A stretch of 50,488 bases of DNA from contig CAYONQ010000009.1 of assembly GCA_964405375.1 (NCBI GenBank), positions 1 through 50,488 of the forward strand, read 5' to 3'. Numbering within the stretch: the stretch's first letter is position 1; every line of letters starts with the position of its first letter. This stretch comes from CAYONQ01 sp964405375. Lineage in GTDB: Bacteria > Planctomycetota > Phycisphaerae > Sedimentisphaerales > Anaerobacaceae. The notes under the pieces are model-generated. The model did no database searches. It was not told where the DNA came from and worked only from the letters and a program-made list of their open reading frames with translations. Below, one piece after another: positions 16,837 to 25,262 of the stretch. The translations under genes and the position numbers were made by a program.

Positions 16837-17745
16837 TTGTTCAAACACCTCGGGGTCTGTAGTGGTAAGATGCTTCGGCCCGGGCTGGTTTTACTATCGT
16901 ATCACGCCGTGCGAGATGCCTCGTATGAAAGGCAACCAAAACCCGATACGACAGTCGAAATGGGCAATACGGATGTGCTTATCCGTGTTGCGGCGATTAT
17001 TGAGATGATTCATAACGCTGCGCTGCTGCACGATGATGTTATCGACGAAGGGCAAAAACGGCGGGGTGCACCCACGATAAACAAGCTTTGGGGAAACGAA
17101 TATTCCGTTTTGTTAGGCGACTTTTTATTAAGCAGAGTATTCGAGATGTGCGTTGATTTGCAGCCGCGTATCACAGCGGTAATTGCCGCTGCTGTTACTC
17201 GCACCTGTGAAGGCGAGCTGAGACAGACGATTCAAAGGCAAAATTGGCAGTTGAGTGAATCGGAATATATCGACATAATCACCGAAAAAAGCGCCGTTCT
17301 TTTCAGCAGCGCCTGTCGCCTCGGCGGCCTTTTAGCCGATGCAGACGAAAACCAGCTTCGGTCGCTCGGCAGCTTCGGGGTGAATCTCGGCATCGCCTTT
17401 CAAATTACCGATGATTTACTCGACATAATCGGCGATGAGGCCAAAGCGGGCAAGACCCTCGGCCGGGACGTTGATAAAAACAAGCTGACTTTAGCCCTGA
17501 TACATCTGCTAAAAGCAGCGGACGACTCTCATCGTATGCACTGTATATCCTGCATTGCCGGCGGTAATAAGAAGGCGCTGATTGAGATGTTAAATCGTTA
17601 CGGTAGTTTGGAATATGCAGTCAGCCGGACGCAACAATTCATCGCAAGAGCAATTGAGCCGCTAACCGGCCTGAAAGCAGGCGATGCTAAAGATGTCTTG
17701 ACTAAGACAGCCGAATTTGTCGCTCAAAGGGCGGTTATCTCATAG
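16837..17745 (+). CDS. trans-polyprenyl diphosphate synthase, possibly 5'-frameshifted
   Basis: The enzyme condenses isopentenyl diphosphate onto allylic diphosphates to make a long-chain prenyl diphosphate for quinones or lipid carriers. The GKMLRP motif binds IPP. The first Asp-rich motif is LLHDDVID and the second is FQITDDLLDIIGD. The TTG start at 16837 leaves only nine residues before GKMLRP, whereas relatives have about 45. The same frame continues upstream without stop to about 16700, reading WKTAFKLIRDELDQV, a plausible first helix, but has no ATG. An ATG at 16701 is in another frame, and removal of a 13-bp palindrome (16722-16734) would connect it. The gene is either truncated at its start or uses a nonstandard codon. 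Confidence 0.8.
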   Translation: MFKHLGVCSGKMLRPGLVLLSYHAVRDASYERQPKPDTTVEMGNTDVLIRVAAIIEMIHNAALLHDDVIDEGQKRRGAPTINKLWGNEYSVLLGDFLLSRVFEMCVDLQPRITAVIAAAVTRTCEGELRQTIQRQNWQLSESEYIDIITEKSAVLFSSACRLGGLLADADENQLRSLGSFGVNLGIAFQITDDLLDIIGDEAKAGKTLGRDVDKNKLTLALIHLLKAADDSHRMHCISCIAGGNKKALIEMLNRYGSLEYAVSRTQQFIARAIEPLTGLKAGDAKDVLTKTAEFVAQRAVIS

Positions 17746-17813
17746 TATTCAGTTTAAAAAGCACAGTAAGGTGCTACAAGAAAAGTGACTTACGCACTTC
17801 GTTCACCTGATTA

Positions 17814-17957
17814 CTCAAACTGATCGATGGCGTTGAAAATGTAAAAATCAAAGTGCAAAACGCAAAATTGCGGAATGTATTGTCAAAAATCGACTTACAT
17901 TTAACCCACCCCTCGGAGGGGCGGGTTAAACATTTGCTACAAATCGGTCAGTTTGAG
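17814..17957. mobile_element. MITE-like element, type B, copy 3
   Basis: This 144-bp element has ends CTCAAACTGATC and GGTCAGTTTGAG and a perfect 7-bp duplication CTGATTA (17807-17813, 17958-17964). The interior matches the copies at 8052 and 13329. It also holds a nested GC-rich palindrome (CCCACCCCTC/GAGGGGCGGG, about 17905-17928) that the others lack. Confidence 0.9.
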
Positions 17958-17977
17958 CTGATTAGTTAAAATAAAAA

Positions 17978-18006
17978 GACCGGTCTCCTCGAGACCGGCC
18001 TTTTTT
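17978..18006. terminator. Rho-independent terminator, probably bidirectional
   Basis: The stem CCGGTCTC (17980-17987) pairs with GAGACCGG (17991-17998). It is followed by a T-run and preceded by AAAAA, so it can work on both strands. It lies between the convergent polyprenyl synthase and barrel-protein genes. Confidence 0.85.
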
Positions 18007-18076
18007 GCTGGCATAGTCTAAACACCCATTTTGCGGCTTACCACAAAATGGACACTCCAGAAGCTACCTGGTCGCC

Positions 18077-18913
18077 TCAGAACGTGTACTTCATACTCAA
18101 GCTAAGCCACGTTTCGTCCTGTGAGTTGACCGAATCGTCCATTGAGCTTTGATAGTAAGCCGCCGGGGTAAAGGTAAGATTGTCGCCGAGGTCGAAGTCC
18201 GTTGAGACGCCAAAGACGGCGTGTGACCAGTCGTGGTCGATAGTTCCACCTAAACCTGAAGCATCTGTGACAACACCGGGGGCAACGCCATCGTTGTAAA
18301 CCAACTCTGCTGACAGGTGCAAGGTCTGCTCCGGGGTTTCCGGCATCACGCTCGGCACGTTCAGGTCGTAGCTGATACCAAGGACGTGTGCCCAGCCGGC
18401 ATTCTTACGGGCCTGCGAATTACCTTCGGACGGCCACATAGTAAGAATGGTATAGCTGGGAACAAACCCGGCGGGCCAGATTTCCGGCCAGGAAAGAGTG
18501 GCGAAGAACTCCTGCATATCGGCAGCTTGAGCAGCAGCATCTGTGCTTCCGCTTCTGGGCTCATCGGGGAAGCCGTAGTAAACCCAGCCGACTGTGTAGT
18601 TCGTGATGTAAGTTTCACCTGTGTAGATGCTGTCGTAGTAGTATAAAGTAAGGTCCAGACTCTCGGAATTTTCAAATTCGCTTCCGTTCGGTCTTGAACT
18701 GAAGACCTTCATGCCAAACCCCGTGCCGTACAGGTCCAGGTTGATACCGGGCTGAATAGCGCTGTGACTGCCCGGTCCGTAAACATCGAAGCCCTGCCAG
18801 ATATAGCTGGTTACGTATGTCAAATCAAGGGTGCCACTGAGCTCACCTTCCTGGGCCTGGACAATACCAGCCATGCCCAACATTACAGCAATTAACAAAA
18901 TTCCCTTCTTCAT
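18077..18913 (-). CDS. outer-membrane beta-barrel protein, TorF-like
   Basis: A signal peptide (MKKGILLIAVMLGMAGIVQA, cleavage after AQA) is followed by alternating short strands rich in Tyr, Trp and Gly. The protein ends in KYTF, the terminal aromatic expected of a barrel assembly signal. The opening after the signal (GTLDLTYVTSYIWQGFDVYG) resembles the TorF putative porin family. ATG 18913 is chosen over ATG 18919 because AAGGAG then sits 6-7 bp upstream. It is a single gene, convergent with the synthase gene and separated from it by a terminator. Substrate unknown. Confidence 0.72.
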   Translation of the reverse strand: MKKGILLIAVMLGMAGIVQAQEGELSGTLDLTYVTSYIWQGFDVYGPGSHSAIQPGINLDLYGTGFGMKVFSSRPNGSEFENSESLDLTLYYYDSIYTGETYITNYTVGWVYYGFPDEPRSGSTDAAAQAADMQEFFATLSWPEIWPAGFVPSYTILTMWPSEGNSQARKNAGWAHVLGISYDLNVPSVMPETPEQTLHLSAELVYNDGVAPGVVTDASGLGGTIDHDWSHAVFGVSTDFDLGDNLTFTPAAYYQSSMDDSVNSQDETWLSLSMKYTF

Positions 18914-19070
18914 ACTCATCTCCTTTAAAAAACTTCACCTAACCTTTTCCAACATCCCATTCAAACTTATATCCGGCATAAGCGATTATTCAGCCGGATA
19001 AGGAAAGTTTATCGGCAGATGGATACAAATCAAATAAAAAAAGGGTTTTTTGAAAAAATTTTTGTATTGG

Positions 19071-19092
19071 CCCCGCCCAGCGCTGGGCGGGG
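19071..19092. repeat. perfect 22-bp GC palindrome
   Basis: CCCCGCCCAGC and GCTGGGCGGGG are perfect reverse complements with no loop. It sits in the divergent spacer, about 70 bp upstream of the rarA -35 box. No T-run follows immediately, so it does not look like a classical terminator. Confidence 0.7.
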
Positions 19093-19140
19093 TGGAAAAA
19101 TAGTGCGGAAGGGTGGGATAAGGGCTTTTGGAAATAATTT

Positions 19141-19169
19141 TCGACAGTTTTGTACCCCCTGCGTATAAT
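19141..19169 (+). promoter_or_regulatory. sigma70-type promoter of rarA
   Basis: TCGACA (19141-19146) and TATAAT (19164-19169) are separated by exactly 17 bp. Transcription would begin at about 19176-19177, the A of the ATG, giving a leaderless mRNA. Confidence 0.7.
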
Positions 19170-19176
19170 ATATTCG

Positions 19177-20544
19177 ATGCTTGAGAAAAAGGGTGATAGA
19201 ACGCTGTTCAGCCGGTCCGAAAGGGCCAATATAGAATCAGCAGCCCCCCTGGCGGCTCGGATGAGACCGAGAAATCTCGATGAATTCCTCGGCCAAAGGC
19301 ACTTCATCGGGCCTGATAAGCTGCTTACGAGAATGCTTCAGGCCGATGCGCTTAGCAGTCTGATATTCTACGGCCCGCCGGGGACGGGCAAGACCTCGCT
19401 GGCGACAGTAATTGCGAATTACACAAAGGCCACATTCCACTATCTCAGCGCCCCGGCGTCCACTGTTAAGGACATTCGCGAGATAATCGCCGCCGCCAGG
19501 GACCGGCTGGCAGCCGACGGGACAAGGACAGTGCTGTTTATCGACGAAATCCACCGCTTCAGCCGTGCCCAGCAGGATGTTTTGCTGGATGACGTCGAGG
19601 CGGGGGTCCTAATCCTTATAGGCGCCACCACGGAGAATCCCTTTTTTTCGGTCATTTCACCGCTGGTTTCCCGCAGCACCGTATTTGCCTTTGAGCCGCT
19701 CAGCCATGACGATATTTCACAGTTGCTGAAGACAGCTATTGAGGACACCGAACGCGGACTGGGTAAATTGAGTATCGAGGCGGATGAGAAGGCGCTGAAG
19801 TTCCTGGCGGTAATGAGCGACGGCGATGCCAGAAAGGCATTGACCGCCCTGGAGGTAGGGGTGCTGTCACAGGCCGCCCGCCGGCCCGGCGGGAAAATTA
19901 AATTCGACCTGGAGACCGCAAAGCAGTCGATTCAGCAGAAGACGCTTGACTATGACGGCACGGGTGATACGCATTACGATTTGGCAAGCGCTCTGCAGAA
20001 GAGTATGCGGGGCAGCGACCCTGACGCCACCGTTTACTGGCTTGCACGGATGATAGCGGGGGGGGAAGACCCGCGTTTTATCGCCCGGCGGATTGCGGTT
20101 TGTGCGGCTGAAGATGTCGGAAACGCCGACCCGATGGCGACTGTTTTGGCGTCGGCCGCCGTGCAGACATCCGAGCTTGTCGGCCTGCCGGAGGCCCAGT
20201 TGCCGTTGGCGCAGGCGGCCTTATATGTCGCCTGTGCACCGAAATCGAACGCCTCGGCCTCGGCCATCTGGAAGGCGATTGACGATGTGAAATCGCAGCC
20301 CACGATACCGGTGCCGAAGCACCTGAAGGACAGCCATTACCCGGCTGCAAAAAAAATGGGATTCGGCGTTGACTACAAGTATCCGCACAGTTTTAAGGAT
20401 GGTTTTGTGCCGCAGGAATACCTGCCGGGCCGGGTGAAGAAAAAATATTACCAGCCAAAGGAAATCGGCTGTGAAAAAAATATTAAGCATTATTTACAAA
20501 AGCTGCAAACCTTGATACAAAATAGCAAAAGTCAGGGCGAATAA
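19177..20544 (+). CDS. rarA: replication-associated recombination AAA ATPase RarA/MgsA
   Basis: This cytoplasmic ATPase of the clamp-loader-like AAA group acts at stalled replication forks. AARMRPRNLDEFLGQ is the family opening. Walker A is GPPGTGKTS and Walker B is VLFIDEIHRF. GATTENPFFSV is sensor 1. The C-terminal half carries the MgsA tetramerisation domain (MRGSDPDATVYWLARMI ... YKYPHSFKDGFVPQEYLP). ATG 19177 is chosen. The frame is open back to a TTG at 19150, but that lies inside the promoter. There is no Shine-Dalgarno site, which fits leaderless translation. Confidence 0.94.
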   Translation: MLEKKGDRTLFSRSERANIESAAPLAARMRPRNLDEFLGQRHFIGPDKLLTRMLQADALSSLIFYGPPGTGKTSLATVIANYTKATFHYLSAPASTVKDIREIIAAARDRLAADGTRTVLFIDEIHRFSRAQQDVLLDDVEAGVLILIGATTENPFFSVISPLVSRSTVFAFEPLSHDDISQLLKTAIEDTERGLGKLSIEADEKALKFLAVMSDGDARKALTALEVGVLSQAARRPGGKIKFDLETAKQSIQQKTLDYDGTGDTHYDLASALQKSMRGSDPDATVYWLARMIAGGEDPRFIARRIAVCAAEDVGNADPMATVLASAAVQTSELVGLPEAQLPLAQAALYVACAPKSNASASAIWKAIDDVKSQPTIPVPKHLKDSHYPAAKKMGFGVDYKYPHSFKDGFVPQEYLPGRVKKKYYQPKEIGCEKNIKHYLQKLQTLIQNSKSQGE

Positions 20545-20557
20545 CGAGGTAAGATAC

Positions 20558-21139
20558 GTGGCGCACGATATGAACAAGGAGCGGTTGCGGCTGCAGTTGC
20601 AGAAGTCTTTACTCGCTATGCCGTCGGACCTCAGAAGTGAGAAAAGTCAGAAGGCGTGCCGGAACCTAATCTCAACGTCGCAGTTTCAAAATGCGTCAGC
20701 CGTAATGATGTATCTATCTCTACCCCACGAAGTGGATACTTCCGAGGCGATACTTTGTGCCTGGCAGCTCGGCAAGACGGTGGCGGTGCCGAAGATTTCC
20801 TGGCAGCAAAGGCATATGATACCCGTGCAGATAAACTCACTGGAGACTGGCTTTTCAACCGAGGTCGCCGACCTGCGAAATCCGGTAACGGGCACTCCGA
20901 TGCCGTTTGAGGAGATTGATTTGGTGGTTACCCCGGCGTTAGGATTTGACAGAAAAGGTAATCGGCTCGGCCGAGGCGGCTCCTATTATGACAGGTTCTT
21001 TGCCAATGAAGAGCTTAAGGCATCCAGATGCGGTTTTGCCTTTGCAGAGCAGCTCGTTGAATCGGTACCGGTAACCCCGGCAGATAAGCCGGTGGACTTT
21101 CTGGTTACTGACGAGGAAGTAGTATATTTTAATAAATGA
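20558..21139 (+). CDS. 5-formyltetrahydrofolate cyclo-ligase
   Basis: The enzyme converts 5-formyl-THF to 5,10-methenyl-THF with ATP in folate metabolism. Family motifs include YLSLPHEVDT, IDLVVTPALGFDRKGNRLG and GRGGSYYDRFF, the ATP and folate binding loop. The 193-residue length is typical. GTG 20558 has a GAGG site 7 bp upstream; ATG 20570 is an alternative. It lies 13 bp after rarA and is probably in the same transcript. The operon continues to the L,D-transpeptidase. Confidence 0.93.
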   Translation: MAHDMNKERLRLQLQKSLLAMPSDLRSEKSQKACRNLISTSQFQNASAVMMYLSLPHEVDTSEAILCAWQLGKTVAVPKISWQQRHMIPVQINSLETGFSTEVADLRNPVTGTPMPFEEIDLVVTPALGFDRKGNRLGRGGSYYDRFFANEELKASRCGFAFAEQLVESVPVTPADKPVDFLVTDEEVVYFNK

Positions 21140-21198
21140 TAACGGCTAAATGATGGCAGGTATGCTGAACGCTGTGCGGTAAAATTAAGGAGAATAAA

Positions 21199-22188
21199 AT
21201 GGCTCGTTATCTTTCCAGTCGCAGCAGCTTACGAAGATTTCGAAGGTCGATATTTGTCGTTTCAGTTTTAGTGATTATCGCTGCATCATATTACGCATAT
21301 CGTGTTTCATATCGCGACAGACCCCCCGGCACACAAAACGCCGCTGAGATCGTTGCGCCTGTGCCGGAAGTTGGGCCGGAACCGACTTTGTCGGAAATCA
21401 TACCCGACCCCCTTTCCCAGCCCAATCCCGAGGTAGATGAGCTCATTGCCGAGGCGATGGCGTGCATTAACGCAGAGCCCGCCCGGATTATAGAGGCGCG
21501 TGACCGGCTGAACGAGCTGTTACCGATGCCGATGAGCGCCGAGCAGCGGCAGCTTGTGAAAGAGCAGCTCTCACAGCTTGCCGACAGGTGGCTGTTCAGC
21601 AGAACCATTTTCCCGCAGGACAAGCTCTGCGGCAGCTTGCAGGTCAAACCGGGCAGCTTGCTTTCAACAATCGGCAAGCAATTTAGGGTGCCCTATAAGA
21701 TTCTTATGGAGATTAACAATATCCCTTATGCCGAATCCCTGCAGGCAGGACAGACGATAAAGGTCATCGACGGTCCGTTTCACGCCAGGATATATCGCTC
21801 GACCTTTACGATGGACCTGTATCTTCAGAATACCTTTGTGCGGAGCTTCCCTGTAGGGCTGGGCCAGCCGGATATGGAAACGCCGATGGGGCTCTGGCGT
21901 GTCAGGCCGGGCGGCAAACTTATAACGCCTACCTGGACCGACCCGATTTCCGGCAAAACGTATCAGCCCGGAGACCCGGACTATCCTCTGGGCTCGCGGT
22001 GGATAGGCCTGGAGGGCATCAAAGGCGATGCCGTGGGCAGAACTGGTTTTGCCATTCACGGCACGAAAGACCCCAATCAAATCGGCACCGCAAGCTCACA
22101 AGGATGTATTCGTCTGCATAACGGCGATGCGATACTGATATATAACCTCTTGATGCCGGGGCTTTCGCGGGTAGAGACAGTGGAATAA
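21199..22188 (+). CDS. LysM-containing L,D-transpeptidase (YkuD fold)
   Basis: The protein is probably periplasmic and cross-links peptidoglycan or attaches proteins to it. An N-terminal basic segment and one helix (SIFVVSVLVIIAASYYAY) anchor it. A Pro-rich linker follows, then a short helical region and a LysM domain (about residues 147-190, VKPGSLLSTIGKQFRVP). The YkuD domain comes last, with HGTKDP, SSQGCIRLHN and catalytic Cys303. A strong AAGGAG site precedes the ATG. Its presence supports a peptidoglycan-containing cell wall in this organism. Confidence 0.92.
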   Translation: MARYLSSRSSLRRFRRSIFVVSVLVIIAASYYAYRVSYRDRPPGTQNAAEIVAPVPEVGPEPTLSEIIPDPLSQPNPEVDELIAEAMACINAEPARIIEARDRLNELLPMPMSAEQRQLVKEQLSQLADRWLFSRTIFPQDKLCGSLQVKPGSLLSTIGKQFRVPYKILMEINNIPYAESLQAGQTIKVIDGPFHARIYRSTFTMDLYLQNTFVRSFPVGLGQPDMETPMGLWRVRPGGKLITPTWTDPISGKTYQPGDPDYPLGSRWIGLEGIKGDAVGRTGFAIHGTKDPNQIGTASSQGCIRLHNGDAILIYNLLMPGLSRVETVE

Positions 22189-22245
22189 AGCCCCCATTTA
22201 GCGATAGACCGAGAAACGGGACCCTAAAAAATAACGGAGTGTTTT

Positions 22246-23199
22246 TTGGCTGGGTTTATGAACCAGGGAATGGTTTCAAATAGCCGCCGAGGAAATGTAG
22301 CTTTCTGGGCGTGGGCTGTCTCAATCACCGTGCATCTGATAGTGCTGACTGTGTTCGGGCTGTTTAAGCTGTCGCCGTCAAGGGCCCAAGGCGAACAACC
22401 GGCTACGCCAACCGCTAACATAAGCCAGGTAAGAAAGCTCATCCAAGCTGTCTCGATAATACCCAAGCCGAAGATAAAAAGCCCTGTTAAAAGCCGGGCT
22501 GGTGGTTTGGCGGCCGGAAGGTTGGGCGGTCTGGCATCTCCGCACTTTGTCGTTTCGCCGTCGAAGCCGGGCTTACAGGATTTGCCGAAACTGGCAAAAC
22601 CAACAGGTTCTATGAGAGATTTCCCGCCGGCAGGTGCCGCGATTTTACCGACGGGAATCGAGTTTTTCGGCAGCCGGACCGACCAACGCAAGGTCTGCTA
22701 CCTTGTGGACTGCTCGGGCAGTATGCAGGGCATATTCGGGCAGGTCCGCAAAGAGCTGGTCGAATCGATTCGGAATCTACAGCCGGACCAGTATTTTTAT
22801 ATCATTTTTTTCGGCGGCGACAGATTATTTGAATTCGGCGATGGCCGATTAGTTCGAGCAGCCCCGCAGGCCAAATCCGCCGCGCACAATTTTATTAACT
22901 CGGTCGAGCCGGCCGGGCAAACTAATGCACTGGCGGCCCTGGAAAGGACGGTGCAGATTCGCGACGATAGCGGTATCAGCCCCGCTGTTATCTATTTTCT
23001 CACGGACGGCTTCGAGCTGACAGGCGAGGACACACACCGCTTTAGCCAGAAGATAGCGAATCTGCTGAAGCGATTTGCACCGACGACAAGAATCAATACT
23101 ATAGGGTTCTGGCCGACCAGCCAGGACCGCCGGTTATTAGAGACAATAGCGAGGCGAAGCGGCGGAGAATTTGTTTCAGTAACAGACAGTAACGGTTAA
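22246..23199 (+). CDS. von Willebrand factor A domain membrane protein
   Basis: An N-terminal helix (FWAWAVSITVHLIVLTVFGLF) is followed by a Pro/Lys-rich periplasmic stretch and a VWA domain from about residue 145. The MIDAS motif is DCSGSM, and the later Thr and Asp (TNALAAL, FLTDGF) complete the metal site. The TTG start has GGAG 6 bp upstream; no ATG is better placed. It is followed by exbB and exbD genes. The TonB-like layout (helix then Pro-rich linker) suggests it couples to that proton channel. Partner unknown. Confidence 0.8.
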   Translation: MAGFMNQGMVSNSRRGNVAFWAWAVSITVHLIVLTVFGLFKLSPSRAQGEQPATPTANISQVRKLIQAVSIIPKPKIKSPVKSRAGGLAAGRLGGLASPHFVVSPSKPGLQDLPKLAKPTGSMRDFPPAGAAILPTGIEFFGSRTDQRKVCYLVDCSGSMQGIFGQVRKELVESIRNLQPDQYFYIIFFGGDRLFEFGDGRLVRAAPQAKSAAHNFINSVEPAGQTNALAALERTVQIRDDSGISPAVIYFLTDGFELTGEDTHRFSQKIANLLKRFAPTTRINTIGFWPTSQDRRLLETIARRSGGEFVSVTDSNG

Positions 23200-23232
23200 C
23201 AGTGCCAAATGTGAAGCGTGAAGCGAGATGCA

Positions 23233-24015
23233 ATGATTAATAAGGGCTTTTTATTAAAGACCGGCTTTCTGGTGATTGTGCTCGCTGTTGTATTTGCGGT
23301 GATAGTTGCCGCGATGCGCAGCGCCTCTGCAGCCGATGCGTTGGGTGACCGGACATTCCTCGGGCAATTTGTTATAGCCGGCGGGGCGATTGTCTGGTTT
23401 GTCCTTTTGCCGATGTCGCTTCTTACGGTCTATCTGGCAGCGGTGTATGGGCTTACCATTCGCCGCAAAAGACTTCTGCCCGCCGGCGTAGGCAGCGAGA
23501 TTGTCGATACGATACAACGGTTCGGCCCGGAACAGCTCACAGCCAGGATTTCCGGTAGAGATGATTTTGTCAGCGTCGCAGTCGTCAAGGCCATCCAGCA
23601 GGGCAGAGGCGATTGGTTCCGGATGCGTAGCGCGCTTGCCGAATCGCTGCAGGAGCAGGCAGGGCAGCTTTGTCGAAGGATTGAATGGATAAATTTAATC
23701 GGCAATGTCTCACCAATGGTAGGTCTGTTCGGGACGGTCTTCGGGATGATAAAGCTGTTCAACGCCATTGTTACCGCCGGCGGACAGCCGCAGCCGGCGC
23801 AATTGGCCGATGGAATCTCTGTCGCTTTGGTAACGACCTTTTGGGGCCTGTTTATTGCGATACCGGCCTTGAGCATCCACGGCGTGTTTCGAAACCGCAT
23901 TGAAACGTTGATAAGCGATGCGGTGGAAGAGGCCGAGAGTATTATGCCCCAGATAAGACGCATCCTGAAAAAACAAACGGCCAGGACAGCAAATGAGAAT
24001 AGCCAATCAGTTTAA
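23233..24015 (+). CDS. exbB: MotA/TolQ/ExbB proton channel protein
   Basis: This is an inner-membrane channel subunit using the proton motive force. Three helices are visible: an N-terminal one (FLVIVLAVVFAVIVAAM), one near residue 45-70 and a C-terminal hairpin. The family core is NLIGNVSPMVGLFGTVFGMIKLFNAI and VALVTTFWGLFIAIPAL. GTG 23218 is an alternative start, but those codons are a repeated GTGAAGCGTGAAGCG word, so ATG 23233 is preferred. The end overlaps exbD by 23 bp. Confidence 0.88.
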   Translation: MINKGFLLKTGFLVIVLAVVFAVIVAAMRSASAADALGDRTFLGQFVIAGGAIVWFVLLPMSLLTVYLAAVYGLTIRRKRLLPAGVGSEIVDTIQRFGPEQLTARISGRDDFVSVAVVKAIQQGRGDWFRMRSALAESLQEQAGQLCRRIEWINLIGNVSPMVGLFGTVFGMIKLFNAIVTAGGQPQPAQLADGISVALVTTFWGLFIAIPALSIHGVFRNRIETLISDAVEEAESIMPQIRRILKKQTARTANENSQSV

Positions 24016-24463
24016 CAATTCTCACAAATGGTCGTCATTTAATATGACGCCGATTATAGACATTGTCTTTCTGCTTATCATATTTTTCCTTGTGGTCTGT
24101 CAATTCATCGAGGCCGAGAATTTTCCGGTAGCCGTCCCGGACGATTGCGGGTTTGCTCAGGAAGATACCGGCCCCGGCGTAATTACTGTTACCGCTATGA
24201 AAACAGCCAAGGGAAGTTGCGACTTCGCGGTCGGCTCAGAGAGAATCACAGCGTCAAACTATGTGAATGTAGTTGATAAACTTGCCGAGCTGATAGACGT
24301 TCGTTTAAGTGATTTGCCGCCCGGCCGAAGGGTTGTTACTCTGCGTATCGACAAGGACGTTCGTTTTGCTGAAGCCCAGTATGCCCTCGCAGGTATCGCC
24401 GCAAGCACCGCAACAGACGTCCGGTTAGCAGCTTTAAAGGATAAGCACACCGCCCCGCAGTAA
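23993..24463 (+). CDS. exbD: ExbD/TolR biopolymer transport protein
   Basis: This is a partner of ExbB. A short cytoplasmic tail precedes one membrane helix with the proton-carrying Asp in MTPIIDIVFLLIIFFLV, followed by a periplasmic domain. At 156 residues it is typical. The gene overlaps exbB, and the VWA gene lies just upstream, so this is a three-gene module. A second ExbD-like gene lies at 33260-33745 without its own ExbB. Confidence 0.88.
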   Translation: MRIANQFNNSHKWSSFNMTPIIDIVFLLIIFFLVVCQFIEAENFPVAVPDDCGFAQEDTGPGVITVTAMKTAKGSCDFAVGSERITASNYVNVVDKLAELIDVRLSDLPPGRRVVTLRIDKDVRFAEAQYALAGIAASTATDVRLAALKDKHTAPQ

Positions 24464-25058
24464 CTTTGCCCCCTATTTTTTATCTTGGATTTCCCATAAA
24501 CATCCCATAGACAAATGTATATCCTTGCTTAGCTTGCTCCACCTTACGGTCTTGCGTCGCTCTGTCGCCGCTATTGTAGCACGTGTGAAGTCCTGGGCAT
24601 AAAGGCGCTTAATGGAAATTCTGGAGCCCGTTAGAAATGGGATGCCAGCCCTGTTAGAAGCTCGCACTGACGGTGCGGCAGTCGCCGGAGGCGACTTACT
24701 TCTAACGGGGCCAGAGGTGTCTGCCTTGTGCTCGGCGGGGATTTCTAACGGGCTGGAGAAAATCCGAAGCGCCGTGCCGGAGCCACGGCGAGGCAGGAGC
24801 GATTCAATGTGAAAAGAGCAAGGAAAAGAGACAAGATCAGTACTCAAAGCTATCTTGCCTTGGGTTTTCTTTGTAAAGCCAAATGCCCAATAAAATTGCT
24901 CTGGGAATGGTTGTAAAAAATGGGGTTTTGTGTTTAATATTTCAGAGTTATGATTTATTATTGATCGGCCAAGCAATGGGAACTTGTTATACTGGCAGAA
25001 ACAGTCTGTGTTTCCCATTTTGTACAGGCTGTGTAGTCAGTGGTATATGGAGAAAAAC
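24464..25058. other. spacer with a nested CCCGTTAGA/TCTAACGGG hairpin
   Basis: No gene is supported here. The outer arms are AGCCCGTTAGAAAT (24625-24638) and ATTTCTAACGGGCT (24741-24754). Inner arms CCTGTTAGAAG and CTTCTAACGGGG (about 24650-24710) surround two smaller hairpins (GCACTGACGGTGC; GTCGCCGGAGGCGAC). The CCCGTTAGA/TCTAACGGG core equals that of the repeats flanking the GIY-YIG gene near 35.3 kb. Reading frames here are weak and overlap the hairpins. Confidence 0.65.
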
Positions 25059-25262
25059 ATGGAATTCGAAAAGATATCCGACTGGGGCTGCGTTGATCCC
25101 GGTACAAAGGTAGCTGACTCCAAAGGCAATCAATACATTGTCGGACCTCAAAATGACGCAGGTTTTCTGTGCCTCCAAAATATATCCGGAGGCGAGAATA
25201 GAGCATTTGAGGTTTTAGACGGTATCGATCATAATGAATTTCGGTTGGCTGTGAGGAATTGA
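25059..25262 (+). CDS. small hypothetical protein
   Basis: This is a 67-residue ORF starting at ATG 25059 with GGAG 6 bp upstream; ATG 25047 is an alternative. The sequence (DPGTKVADSKGNQYIVGPQ ... FEVLDGIDHNEFRLAV) looks like a small beta-rich domain with regular spacing. It is not recognised. It could be a gene fragment. It opens the accessory zone that runs to 28 kb. Confidence 0.45.
   Translation: MEFEKISDWGCVDPGTKVADSKGNQYIVGPQNDAGFLCLQNISGGENRAFEVLDGIDHNEFRLAVRN

Noticed and set aside
19071..19092. Terminator
   Set aside because: No T-run follows directly, and the position is upstream of a promoter rather than after a gene.
24473..25018. Minus-strand 181-codon gene
   Set aside because: It runs through the nested hairpins, has no ribosome site and overlaps the better small gene at 25059.
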